Below, piece after piece: positions 41,749 to 56,200 of a stretch of 64,000 bases of DNA. This DNA is from Entomortierella parvispora (Eukaryota; Mortierellomycota; Mortierellomycetes; Mortierellales; Mortierellaceae): the NCBI GenBank assembly GCA_963573315.1, contig OY752140.1:2604001-2668000 (forward strand), in the 5' to 3' direction. The position numbers and the translations under genes are program-made. The notes below the pieces were generated by a model. That model had not been told where the DNA came from. It did no database searches and saw nothing but the letters and a program-made list of their open reading frames with translations. Numbering within the stretch: the stretch's first letter is position 1; each line of letters opens with the position of its first letter.

Positions 41749-42165
41749 TTTCCTTTCTTTTCAAAGAAAAATGACATCCACTCAGACACCGGGATAAAAA
41801 TAGAAAAAAAAAAAAAAAATGACAGCGGAAAATAGCTCTTGGAGTCCCTGGCCCATGATCTGAGTTGCGACTACAGATGATGATGAAAGACTTTTATCTG
41901 TGTGTGTGTTCCTTCCTTGTCTTCCTTCCGTCGTGCGAAACTTCACTCTCTTCATCTCTTCTCTTTCCTTCTTCTTTGTCCCTCCCCCGCTAATGATCTA
42001 ATTGTCCTCTTCTCTCCTATTTTCCATTCTCAACGGTTGCTCTCATACCTGCCTCCCTTCTTTCTGCATCCTCTTCCACCTCACCCTCACTTCCATCTGC
42101 CTTGCCTTCACTGAAGCATCCCCCGCTCAACACTCACACCACCGCCTCATCTACATCACTCGCCC
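41749..42165. promoter_or_regulatory. Promoter region of GT49 gene
   Basis: Contains an A15 tract (about 41804-41818) in the JMJD7 3' region and a pyrimidine-rich leader (about 41905-42160) before the ATG at 42166. No TATA box recognised. Confidence 0.4.
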
Positions 42166-44558
42166 ATGGCAGTAGCAGTCTCAGGGAACCTCTGTTCCTG
42201 TCTTTTGCGCTATCTAGTACTTGCCTTTCTGGCCTCCTCTGTCATCTATACCACATCCTCTCTCTTGTTCAACGTCTCATCAGAGGACCTCCGCAAGAAT
42301 GCTGCCGGGTTCATTCAGCGCTCAGGCGCTGGCAAATCTCTGTCTTCGCTGATTGACATTCAATCACCTACATTTGAGGTCGAGAGTATCAAGTACAGCC
42401 AACAAAAGATGGTCATCCCTTCTGCATCCAAACATCTAGGTATAAAAAAAAGGAGAATGGATCTTGAACAAGTGACCAAAGTTCAGCTGTAGCTTGGACA
42501 CTCACCCTCCTACCTTTGTTTTCGATGAGAGTAGCCATTCAGGAAAAGGGCGTTGATGCACATTCAGTGGATGAGGATTTTTACTTGTCCAAGGTCTACA
42601 GTACGGCGATGCAACCGTCCAAAGTCATTCCTTATTACTTTAAAGCCGAAGGCGTCTTTGACAAGGAGGAGATCACCATCACTACCCTGATCACCGAGAA
42701 CAGGTAAATGCCACAACATATTCACCGACAAAGAGATCTCCTTTTTGCCTGTTGACCTTTGGACAGTTTGAAGCAACCGCATACTCTATCGGGAAGAACC
42801 TGGGCCTGCTGGACCAAGACATGTTGTTTTTGGTCTTCCACAACGATGCACAGAGGCTGGCTAAAGTGGCACAGTTGGCACGGTGGCAGGATGTGGCGAT
42901 GCGGATCAGCAGCACACGACATCCCTGGCCCTTGGCGGCGGATGACCGCTAGCTATTGTGTTCTAGTGCCATCCTCCTTGTTCTCCTACTCTCCATGACT
43001 TTTTTTTTTTTTTTTTTTTTTTTTGACTTTTTGTCCTGGGAACACAGGAGCGTGGGTGTCATTGGGATTGAAATGAAATTTATCCCTTTGGGAGCATCAT
43101 CACACAAGGGTGCAAAGCACAACATTCACCCAGATGGCACCAGCGATTGGGTTACTGGCGGCAATAGCAATCAAGGTTCGGAGGGGGACAGATGGGTGAA
43201 ATCCCTATCGACTTCCGGGAACGGGTTGAGAGCTGCTCTCTCTCTTTTGGCTTTCTTTGTCGCTAGCTCCCCACCACTGGCTTCCTTATTACCCTGTTCA
43301 CAACGTGCGACCAATGCCCTTTCTTTTTTCCTTTCCTCTCCGTTCTCTTTTACACACGCTCTCATTCTCTGGCCTCTGGCCTCTGGCCTTGTCGACATTG
43401 TGATTTACTCACGATATTCGCCTCGTCTTGTGTCCCATATAGATTCGGGGTCTTCAAGAAGCTAGTGCGCAACTATAGAGGTCCAATCTCGGTCAGCATC
43501 TGGATCCGGGATGACGAGTTCAAGGATCAGCACTTTACAGCATTGCACGAGTTTTACGAATCTGAGCCTTTGCTGAGACAATATGTGGATTTCCACGTCG
43601 TCGTCGATCGTTTTGACTTTCAGCTCAACATGTGGCGCAACGTGGCCCGACTCTTTGCCAGGACTGACTACTTTATGCTTCTGGACGTTGACTTTCACAT
43701 CTGCACTGATCTTCGCAAGCACTTGCAAGGAAACGCATATGCTATGGATCTCCTCCGTGGCGGCTCTGCGTTGGTCCTGCCCGCGTTCGAGTATACACAC
43801 GAGGAGGATGGTGTCGATTCAGCCACTTTCCCCACAGAAAAAGCAGCCGTGGAAAAGTTGGTCAAGAACAAGAAGCTGATGGCTTTCCACTCTGCCAAGT
43901 TTGAGCCAGGTCACGGAGCGTCCGACTACCCAAAGTGGTATGCCACAGATGAGATCTACAAGGTCACAAAGTTCAACTTCAAGTACGAGCCTTACGTGGT
44001 CCTCAAAAAGGAAGGAACGCCTTGGTGTGATGAACGATTCGTTGGCTATGGCGCCAACAAAGCTGTAAGTGATGCAATGCACAGCAAACTAGAGTCACTT
44101 GTGCAGTGGCCATGGTTCTTGGCACTATGGTGTTAACCTGACTGTTATTTGCTGATTAGGCCTGTTTGTATGAAATCTACATGTCTGGAATCGACTATTA
44201 CGTTTTGCCAAGGGACTTTTTGATCCATCAGTCCCACCCATACCTCGAGTCTAAGCGGTCTGGTGGAGTAAGTGGAAGGTCCCATATCTGATCTACATGG
44301 TGGCAGCTCGTTGTTGGCTAATCTCTTGTCGTTGCTATTCCATTTCACCTCTTGTAGCGCAAATTGAACGCGGAGCTGTATACTGCATTCCGGGACGAGC
44401 TCTGCTACCGGTACGCAAAGGCCATGTACTTTGCCAACGAGCTGAATACGCCCAAGGCCAACAATATGAGGAGCCAATGCTCAAAACTCAAGGGCTTTAA
44501 CGACGCCCTGAAGGACTTTCCAGTGATGTGGAAGACGAGATCGGCATTGTCGGCATAA
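42166..44558 (+). CDS. LARGE-type GT49 glycosyltransferase, type II membrane protein
   Basis: Exons 42166-42439, 42532-42703, 43443-44064, 44160-44267, 44358-44558; 458 residues. An N-terminal signal anchor (LLRYLVLAFLASSVIYTTSS, about 13-33) predicts a Golgi type II protein with a lumenal catalytic domain. GT49 features: NYRGPISVSIWIRDDE, the metal-binding DVD in YFMLLDVDFHIC (Asp230/Asp232), WCDERFVGYGANKAACLYEI joined across intron 4, and YVLPRDFLIHQSHPYLESKR. In animals the GT49 domains of LARGE and B4GAT1 transfer beta-1,3- or beta-1,4-linked glucuronate; the donor and acceptor here are unknown. Exon 2's acceptor (42530-42531) is weak and inferred from phase. Intron 2 is 739 bases, far longer than the others, and holds a coding-like segment at about 42767-42952. 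Confidence 0.85.
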
Positions 44559-44989
44559 CGAGGTTTCTTGTTGTTATTTTCACTCATTTTAGCTTGGTTC
44601 CTTTGCAGCAAAGTACCCCCTTCATTTATTCCCATTTGCTTGTTTTTCTTGTTTTTTTCCGTTGCTCTCTGTCTTTCACGATATTGTTACCCTTCCATCT
44701 GCAGTTGCCACCAAAAAATAAAAGAGTGGCTTGTATCGATTCCAGCACAGTCACGACACACTCTTTTTGGAGGGCACAGGATGCTGAGCGAGAGAACCCA
44801 TTCGCGTCTTGGTTCCTTTCCTTTCTTCCTTCATTTGACTTGTCAAGTCACTTGGCTCTCCATCACCCATCACTTTCCTTCCCAGACTCTCCACCTTCCG
44901 AAGCACCTTCGACCTCTGGCTCACAGCCCGCTCCAACCGACTCCTCACCTCCCCCAAGCGTGTGATCAGCAGGAGCACCCGTTTGCGCC
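44559..44989. promoter_or_regulatory. Promoter region of INTS3
   Basis: Non-coding, pyrimidine-rich, between co-oriented genes. No TATA box recognised; the open frames are low-complexity. Confidence 0.4.
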
Positions 44990-47900
44990 ATGGCTGTCCC
45001 CGAAATGCCGCCTCCTTCGCTCATCTTCGACTACGCGTCGATCGATGCTGAAGATCCCATCGACATGGTATTTTCAAAGACATGGCCACCTTGAGATGCA
45101 TATGCTAGAAAACAACCATTTTCTGTCAAATGCTGACCAGCTTTCCTCTCTCACATCGTTAACAAAAAAAAAAAAAAAAAGGACATGAGCGCCGCATATA
45201 AACAGCTGATGGATTCATTCAGTGGCAAGACCGAGATGGAAATTCATAACCAGCTACAAGAGTCGGCCTCTATCAGTATGCCGAAGCATGCCGAGATCAT
45301 CAACGGACTACTATATGGTATCTTTACCCATCATCCGAACCACCAAAACCCGTCCTTTGTCCAACATCACAACATTCCCCAAGGCGCACCTTCGACCATC
45401 TATTCCGCTCAGGACCTCTTCAGGCACATGAACTTTGTTGCACGCGACTCTCTCAGTTTTGCGGTGAAACAAACCAGACATTTTTGCAGCCATATCAACT
45501 TTCACAAAATCCGGTCCTCGGTCAAAGAGCAACTTGTCTGGTTGGTAGGGCAACTGACAGAAATCCGTGTGCAAGGCGTGGAGCTGCTTTATCAGATTTT
45601 GCTTCGACAGATTCGTGGAGGCGATCCTTCCCCAGCCAATATCCAGCATGCAGAGGCAATGTTGAGACTCCTTCAAGCGCACCTAGTCTGGGTATACGGA
45701 ACTCAGAACTTGGTTCCTTATTCATGTTTTACGTATCTCAGGATTATGCTTGACCATGGACGGTTTACGAACCTCAGACAACAGGAGGCCATCTATTGCG
45801 CAAAGCTCCTCCGAGAAAAGTTTCGGGACTGCTGCGACGTAGGACGTGATCTCATTAGGGCTCTTCAGGATGTTGCGCGGATTAAGGAAATTGAAGAAAT
45901 CTGGGTCGATCTGCTCCGTCATCCTGAAAAACTCAACCCACAGCTCGAAGGAGTCCATCAGCTGATGGCAATGCCGACACGGGATATCTATCTGGCCAGT
46001 CGACTCACCTTTGACATTGAACACAAGCTTTTGTATATCCTCAAAAACGTATGTATATTGAAAGTGACCAAAGTAGAAGACACATTTGGAAAACTGATCC
46101 GTTATAACCGTTTTGCTCAATTAGGTGATCTCTGGACATCATCACAGACAGTTGCAGTGGTTTATTGACCGGTTTTTGGCCGCTCCTGAAGCAGACGCAC
46201 TATTCTGCGATGTAATTCGCTATATTTGCGGCGTATACCACCCGACAAACGCAGTCCTTGCCAGTCAGATCGTTCCACGCTATGTGTTAATTGGTGGCCT
46301 ACTAAGGCAGATCAAGGTACTTTACACTTTGAAACGATAGATTTCAAATGTACGAGCTGTCTTGAGCATTAACGTTATATCTTGTCATATTCATTCCAGT
46401 CTAATGTTGCAGCTTCAAATGTCAAATTGGCGTTGTTTTACGACTGGCTATTTTACGATCCATCCAAAGATAACATCATGAATATCGGTAAGAAAAACAT
46501 GTCGGTTTTTTTTCCTTATCCGTGTTGGTTGTATGTTAAATATGGCAATGTTGATCAATGGTTATCTATGGTGCTATTTAGAGCCTGCAATGCTGCTGAT
46601 GGAACGGTCTGTGGATAAATACCCCTACATGACTGCAATTCTTCTCGAGTTTTTGCATTTCACGGTCGAAAATTACCACCCACCTCAAAGGGACTATATC
46701 CATCAACATGTCGGGATGGCTGGACAGGCTCTTGTAGACAAGGGAGTCATCAGGTATGCAGATCATGTCGCTCGACCACACTCGTTGTTTCTAGTGTTCA
46801 AGTTTGATATTAATCTATAGTATTTGTCAACTCCAACTAGGTCTTGGCGGAATATTTATCGTAATCCATCATTAGATGATTATTCCCCGGTTCGCGAATA
46901 CATGCTCTCAATGTTCCCTAGACATCTCGCGGATCTTATTGAAACAAATACTTCAAGCCAACCGTCAGCAGTCAGCTCGTCCTCAGATATTCTGAATGAA
47001 CCGGTATCGCCTAGAACTAATGGTCAAGGACGTCTGGCCGATCGGAGTAGTGGCGATGACAGCATGGATGAATTCGAAGGATCGCCGCAACGGTCCACTT
47101 TTGCATCCCAAGGTATAGCCGGTCAGGACAGCGGAGATGACTATGAGGATCCAAACAAGTCCACCGCAGCTGGACTGAAATCCAGGGACCATTCGAGAGA
47201 ATCATCAAGGGAACCCATGCAGGTGGATGAGACTACAAGCGGCTCTGCGCCAGAAGAGGACGACGAGGAAGACGACGGAGAGGATGAGGTCATGGAGTCA
47301 TCGTCAGTTTCAACCGTGGCCCACAAGCCTACACCTACACCAACCCCAGCAAAAGCTGCCTCCGAACCCATGTTGGCAGATTGGGGCTTTAATGTCGAGT
47401 CAACAAGTGCCTCGAAATCCACTGGCTCGGATGATGGTGTTTCAGCTGCGACACCTGTACCCGGCGCGTCCTTGTGGATTTTCGGATCAAGTCTACCAGA
47501 GTTCAAGAAGGCCTACGAGAATGATCCAGACAATTCCGAAGTTGCAGACATGTTTCGTCATATCTGGGACGTCTATGGTGACGTTGCTGGCGCTGGAGTA
47601 GAGGGATCCGATATTGCAAACGAGATTGGCCACGAAATTTGCGCTTTTGCAGCAAAAGCCGATATCCCTGAAACATATCTCTCTCACAGGATTCGCAAAG
47701 TCAAGTCAGCATCGGTTTCTTTGCCGTCATCGTCAGCCTCATCATCAGCTGGAGACACGAACGTGGATGGCGACGAGGATGCTGGAGTTATGGAGCCGCT
47801 GGTAGCATGTCTGTGGAGAGTGACCGAGAGAGATGGGAGGGATGGTGCCAGGCGAGTAGCTCAAGTATTTTTAAAGAGCGAGACTTTGGTAGATCCAAGC

Positions 47901-50336
47901 GAGCGGCTACTTGGAATGTGGTACCTTCTAGGATTGGCCCGTGGACTCCAGCAAAGATCAGCGGCGCAGGCGTCGGGAGGAAATCTTGGCCACAGCATTA
48001 CTGTTCAAGAGGCCATCAGTCTCTATGGCGACTACTTGAATGTTTCTGCAGAACAAGATAAAGCAGGTGATGGGGATGTGACAACGGAGGAACTCAAGAC
48101 TGTCGCACAAGATTACTTGATTCGCGACCTTCAACACCTTCAGGACCGACAACCAACGGCTTTTGACCCTGTACTGATTCTAGCGCTCAAATACCTACCT
48201 GAGTTTGTACCAAGGACAGAGGCATTTCTCCGTTTGGCGCTCAGCATGGCGACACCTGCTCAAATTTATACCTTGAGCTTGGGGTTGTCAAGGCGGGACT
48301 ACACGCTGCTTTGTAATTGTAAACCAACTTTGAGCAACACCTCTTCACTGACCAAGGACCAAAAGGCTGGGAATCAAAACTCCAAGAAGAGCACAAAAAA
48401 GGCCTCGGTGAAATCTGAACAGGACGAGAATTCTGTTGTTCCTGGTGCCAAGTCCAAATCGTGGGAGCCTCAGGTAACCGCAAACGTACAAGATGTCTTG
48501 GGATCAACCCTTGAATGGGATACATACGAGCAGCTGGGTGTCTGGCAAATGGCGGCCTCTGAGCTTGGAGGTGCGTCTGATGCAGTCGTGGAGCTCCTTA
48601 AAGCCAGCTGGGTGCCCTCCCTCAACAGGACAACGCGAGCAGAGGCCATGAGTGGACTATTGAATCTGGTACGCTCAGTGTGCTCCACTCCTCCTGGCAT
48701 CCAACTCGCCAGGACCATGGTCAGACTTGTAATCAGCCGTTCGGACCCAGATTTCCAGTCTGGGGGCGAGGTGGCATCTGATGATATGGTAGAGCTCTGT
48801 GAATCGGTTATTATCCATTGGGCACAATTGTTCCCTGAACAGGTCTCACAACTTTTGATATCCTTGAGTGATAAGGGAGCTACTCCTGTTCAGGGTGGCG
48901 AGCAAACTGACAATGGCGCTAGATCTGGGACAGGCTCAAAGACGAAGTTGACGCCAAAGCAGCGTAAAGAGCAAGTCCTTCATCTTCGTACTGCTCTAGG
49001 CTTACTGCATGGTTGGTGGGATGATCTTGTTGAGAAAGAACAAGACTCGGAATCGAAGGCGCGTAAAATCTTCTCCACTGTTTGGACATTGGAGACCCGG
49101 ACATCAGTACAGGATGCCTTGACTGAGATCTCTGGAACAGGAGAATTAGATGCCTGGCCAAAGGAATGGTGGATCAAGGAGGATGACGACGAGTTGGATG
49201 ATCGGACTGGACTGAATAGCACTGCAGCTGTGCGGCGCAAGAAGAATGGAAAGCGGGACGTGAAGAGCGAAAACGAAGACGATAAAGCGAGCTCGGATGA
49301 CGGGAAGGAAAGCGAAGATGGAGATGGAAGTGATGATGACCGTTCGATGGACGTCGATCCTCACCCTAAGAGAGATACACGAAACCGAACGCAAGAGGAG
49401 GAGGAGGCCGAGAGAGAGGAACGGCGATCGTCGACAACCCTGTCTCTGAGAGATCGATTCGGCGATAAGAAAGGCACGGCATCGCCCATTCGCAGGAACA
49501 GCCCCAAAGTGACGCCTTCTACATTCCCAGGCAGTTCAAGTCGCAGAGAAAGTACTTCAGCCGCGACATCTGTAGGAGTCCTTAATTCAAGATCCAAAGG
49601 CAAGAAAGCTCCAGTGAGCGCCGCTACTAGACGGAGCACTGCAACGTCAGCTGCCGCAGCTGCCTCGGCCTCTGCCCAGCGAGGCGCGAGCAAGAGAAAG
49701 AAGCGCTACTCTGATGACGAGGACGATGACGACGATGACGACAAGGACGATGAGGAGGACGATGATGAAGAGGAGGAGGAGGAAGAAGAAGAAGATGAGG
49801 AAGAAGATGACGACGATGACGATGATGATGTAGGAACCAGCCGTGGCTCTAAGTCGAGATCAACATCCAACTCCAAGTCTGTCTCCAAACGGAGCTCACG
49901 ATCTAAAGCTGCCGCTGCCGCTAGTCGTAGTAAGGCCAAACCTACTGCCAAGAACCTTAAGAGCAAGAAACGCACAGAAAAGGACGACGAGGAGGAGGAA
50001 GAGGAAGAAGAGAAGGATGAGGAAGATTCTGAAGAAGCTCAAGACGACAACGACGAGGAAGATGACAGGGACAAGAAGGGAAGCGATGAAGGTGAAGAAG
50101 ATGACGAGGACGACGAAGAGGACCAGGAGGAAGAACAGAAAGGAAAGCTTCCTCTATACTCTCAACGGAAAGCGGCAGCCTCTGCCAACTCAAAGTTGCT
50201 GGCCAAGTCCTCCCCTTCGTCGTCGAATTCATCCTCTGGATCTCCACCGGGGTCATCCAAGAGCAAAGTTGCGGCCGCTGCATCACGGAGTCGGAGCAAA
50301 CCAAAACGGCGGCTCCCATCTGACGACGATGAATAA
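44990..50336 (+). CDS. INTS3: Integrator complex subunit 3
   Basis: INTS3 belongs to Integrator, which cleaves snRNA and other RNA polymerase II transcripts, and in animals also to the SOSS DNA-repair complex. Exons: 44990-45067, 45182-46048, 46125-46316, 46400-46487, 46582-46753, 46841-50336; 1,630 residues. Conserved blocks in order: [75 protein letters not shown], and [20 protein letters not shown] (near 380) plus DNIMNIEPAML. After about 480 comes a disordered acidic linker, then a C-terminal HEAT-like part with [19 protein letters not shown] and [15 protein letters not shown]. The last 370 residues are extremely acidic/Lys-Ser-rich (Asp/Glu runs at about 49713-49828 and 49981-50138); human INTS3 (about 1,040) ends in a much shorter such tail. 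Exon 2's acceptor follows a long A run. Confidence 0.9.
49713..50138 (+). repeat. Low-complexity GAY/GAR codon runs (poly-Asp/Glu) in INTS3
   Basis: Two long Asp/Glu-coding runs, 49713-49828 and 49981-50138, separated by a Ser/Arg/Lys/Ala-rich basic segment. The result is an acidic-basic-acidic disordered tail. Confidence 0.85.
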
Positions 50337-50396
50337 AATTGTACTGTAGCAATGCTTTTTATTATGATACATTTTCTTTTTCTTTTCAGGGAGATT

Positions 50397-52781
<2,385 letters not shown>

Positions 52782-53225
52782 TTCAGTCGATGGAAGGATG
52801 AGTGCTGGAGAGAGAGGACAGTGCATGCCTTGCCCTTTTTCTTTTTTTTTTGGGCCAACCCAAAAAAAATAGTGACTGCCCTTTTGAACTTTTGTCACGT
52901 GCTCCTGTGCCCTTCCTTTCCAACGCGAGACGCGACCGTCGCCACCAACAATTCATGACCAAGCGCTCCATTTCCCCATCCTCCTGTTGCACACATTTTC
53001 ATCCGCTCGCAGTAATCACACCTAGACGCGCCATCGGACTGTCCATTGGACCCGCAAGCGACTGTACACCCCGAAATCTTCATTTTTGCATCCTGCCATG
53101 GACCGCCTCTGAAACATGTACAAAAAACTCATGCAAACGCAGTTCTCTTTCTCACAGGATAGCGCTCGGCTCTTCTCCCGTACTACCCAACGAGCAGGGA
53201 TATCAGGACAGGGCAGAAGGAAAAG
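52782..53225. promoter_or_regulatory. Divergent promoter region, DHX33-like / APC1
   Basis: About 440 bases between diverging starts. Contains a T10 tract (about 52844-52853) on the plus strand. No TATA box or coding sequence recognised. Confidence 0.4.
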
Positions 53226-56200
53226 ATGGAGGAGATTGCGCTTTCCATCCTTGGGAACTATCGACCATTTACAGACAACCACCTTTCTCCATCGACAACA
53301 TCCGCTCCAAAGCCTCTGCAGCGTCCAAAGAAAAGAAAGGGTCCACAACCTTTTCAATTTGGCGCAGCAAAAGTTGAGGGAACCAAAGTCGAGAATGTCC
53401 TCGGGAGCGCCTTTTTACCTTGCTACGAGCTCTTCCCCCCTACAATCGACGATTACGTGACGGACGAATCAATACTTCATGGACCCACCAAAAGCCCAGC
53501 TCTTGCACAGGGGTATGATGTCGAATTGACGATCCAGGATTCAAAAGTGACTTGGTCACAAGCCAACGTCCTTCGAAAAGTGTTTACAATGGAGGCAGAG
53601 AACGAGACAGTCCGACAAGCCCTTTTTGCCTGGTTCTTGGTCAGTGACACGAGACGGTCCAAGCGGGAAGAGACCAGGATGGAGCGAGGAGTCGACAATG
53701 CAGGCTCGGTAGATGACAGGACTCGGCGTCAAGAGAGAGCGAATGCACGCCGTGGAACTGTACCAGAAGGGAGGATGCAGGCATTGGTGATTGTACTGGA
53801 AAAGATTATTAGGATCTACTATCCGAATGGAGAGGAAAACGTTGTCCACATTCCGTTTGTGGCGGAAAAGGTCTGGGCCATGGAACTAGGGATCCTGATA
53901 GAGGCAAAAATCTCAGAAAAAGATGTCATGGGTCTCGGCCGGACTTCGTTTCAAGAGCCCAATAGAATCGCGTTCCATATGCTGGTCGATCCATATGAAA
54001 TGCCAGAGTCGGTCCTAGTCTTGCGAGTCCCCGGGCATGGCGATCCCTCGATTCCTGGGGTGGACGGTTTGCAAGAGAGGCTTGATGTGGAAAACGACAA
54101 CACTTGTGTCTTTGTAACGAGTACTGGTGATGACGAGAGGGTACTTGTAACTTATGACAGGAAGCTACGAACACATCGATTTTGGACTTATAGGACAAAA
54201 CATTCTCCTCCAAAAGCTGTCGAATCCGATGACTCCTCCATGGAGATAGACAGTACAGGGATCCATGGATCGTCCATCAGCGAGATGTCTTGCGAGGTCC
54301 TTACTGCCTGGTAAGTTGTGCAATGGTGGTGTTCCTTACCTGGTGGAGCTAGTATCCTTACATCTTTTCTCATATGGCACATTAGGTCTCTGTCCCATGT
54401 TTTCACCGCTCATACTTTAGATGGATCGACCGTAGTCTGTATCCTCGACAAGACTGCGTTATCTCTGGTCGCATATGTTGTTTCATCGGATGCTTCTAGA
54501 GCAAATCTACTCTGGACTCGGCCAGCTGTGTCGGCTGTGGGGGTCATTGCAACGAGGCGCCATCAAAAGGATATCCTGCTCTTGTGTCCTGACGGCACTT
54601 TCGCTCTATGGACAGGATACGAGAGAAAGTTTCTTCCATGTCGACTGCCTATTGATTACCGCAAAGTCACTCTTCTACCCAGCCCTACCCTGCCTCACCC
54701 GAAATCCAAGCAACCAGCGGATGCAGAAGGCGAAGTTAGGGTCATTGAGCTTCGGGACCCTGTGGAGGACAGAGCAAGCGCAGTTCTAAGCTCGGGGCAC
54801 GTCATTCGATTTCGTCTCGATTTTCAAGTTCGAGCAAGTGTTGTTCAAGAAAGTCTAGACGCCCTCGCATTTGCATTGCCATTAGATTTATTGTGGGAGT
54901 TTCGACATCGTTTCTTTAGTCTTCAATTCGGACACGACTTCAGGATGAGGTCGATCAAGGCGGATGAGTGGAGCAACTTTGCAACGACCCTTTTATCATT
55001 CTGTAACCCAAAACTGCAATCTAAAGAGGACAACATCTCGGCGCAGGAGGACCTTTCTGACTGGGAGTTCTTTCTGAACTCGCCACTTCAAAAAAAGACG
55101 AGCAAGTTATCACACGCCCGAGGACTTGCAGCTGATTTGCCGTCTACTGCTTCCAGACTCTTCTGGACTATGGTCGAAAAGGCACGCCAGTTGTCAGAAT
55201 TCTCGCAAACCTCCTCAGTAAAGGATGCAGGCCGGGTAGAGACGTACTACAGTTATATACTGGTGGCGCTACATCTGGTGAACGAGGACCGAAGTCTCAA
55301 CGTCGTCAGCAGCAAAGAGGCGGATATGGTCCCACTCTTGATGATACTTTCTCGGATTGTGCACTGGGATTCTTGGGCAGATTATTACGCCAGACGTAAT
55401 TTTTCGATATCAACGACTCTTACGGATCTGCCAGGTATTACCTCGTAATATCCTATCAGATTCATTGAAGTGGAACATTGTGTTTTGTTTTGACAAACAA
55501 ATCTTTATTGTTAACATCATAGAAGTACTCATCGAAGGACATGTAGAACCATTGGATATCGGCTTTGATGACCCTCCCAGTATACTGGATTGGATTGTGA
55601 CCACAGTATCTCGATCTGGCAATACTTGGGTATACCCCACTCTCTCATCGTTACCACCCCTTCGAGATGACGGTCAATCTAATTTCCCAGTTTCGGCCCG
55701 ACCTTGTGAGCAAACACGAAAGATTGTTCTGCTCTTCAATACTCTGATGAGTGACAACTTGGATACGGCGGTTCAAACAATGTTTGATGAAGGATACACA
55801 GTCACGTTACTGAACCAACTGCAAAGCGGGATCTCGATCATTCTTAAGGAAGCGCTTTGGAAAGCTCGACAAAAGTCGTCATCCACCCTGAATGCAAGTG
55901 CCCTTTCATTCATTGGCAGATTTGACTTGGCGGAACTCCAGACAAATTACAACTCTGGTAGAGTCGCTCCTCCGACCACATCTGGGAGCTCAGATGTATG
56001 TTTGCACCGAACTTGAGTCTTTATCGCGCGAAAAACGACATGCTTGAAAAGGTTCTTAACGTTCAGTTGCCATTGTGATCCGTTTTCAGACCCCCAAGTT
56101 AGATCCCGTCATGCCTGAGGAACCAAACACCAAAAATGGAACCGAGGAGAAACTCGAGCCTACAGGCGCCGATGTAGATGCCTCCGAGATTACGCAGCTT

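Noticed and set aside
49706..49975. Poly-Ser frame on the minus strand opposite INTS3
   Set aside because: Mirror image of the Asp/Glu codon runs on the plus strand.
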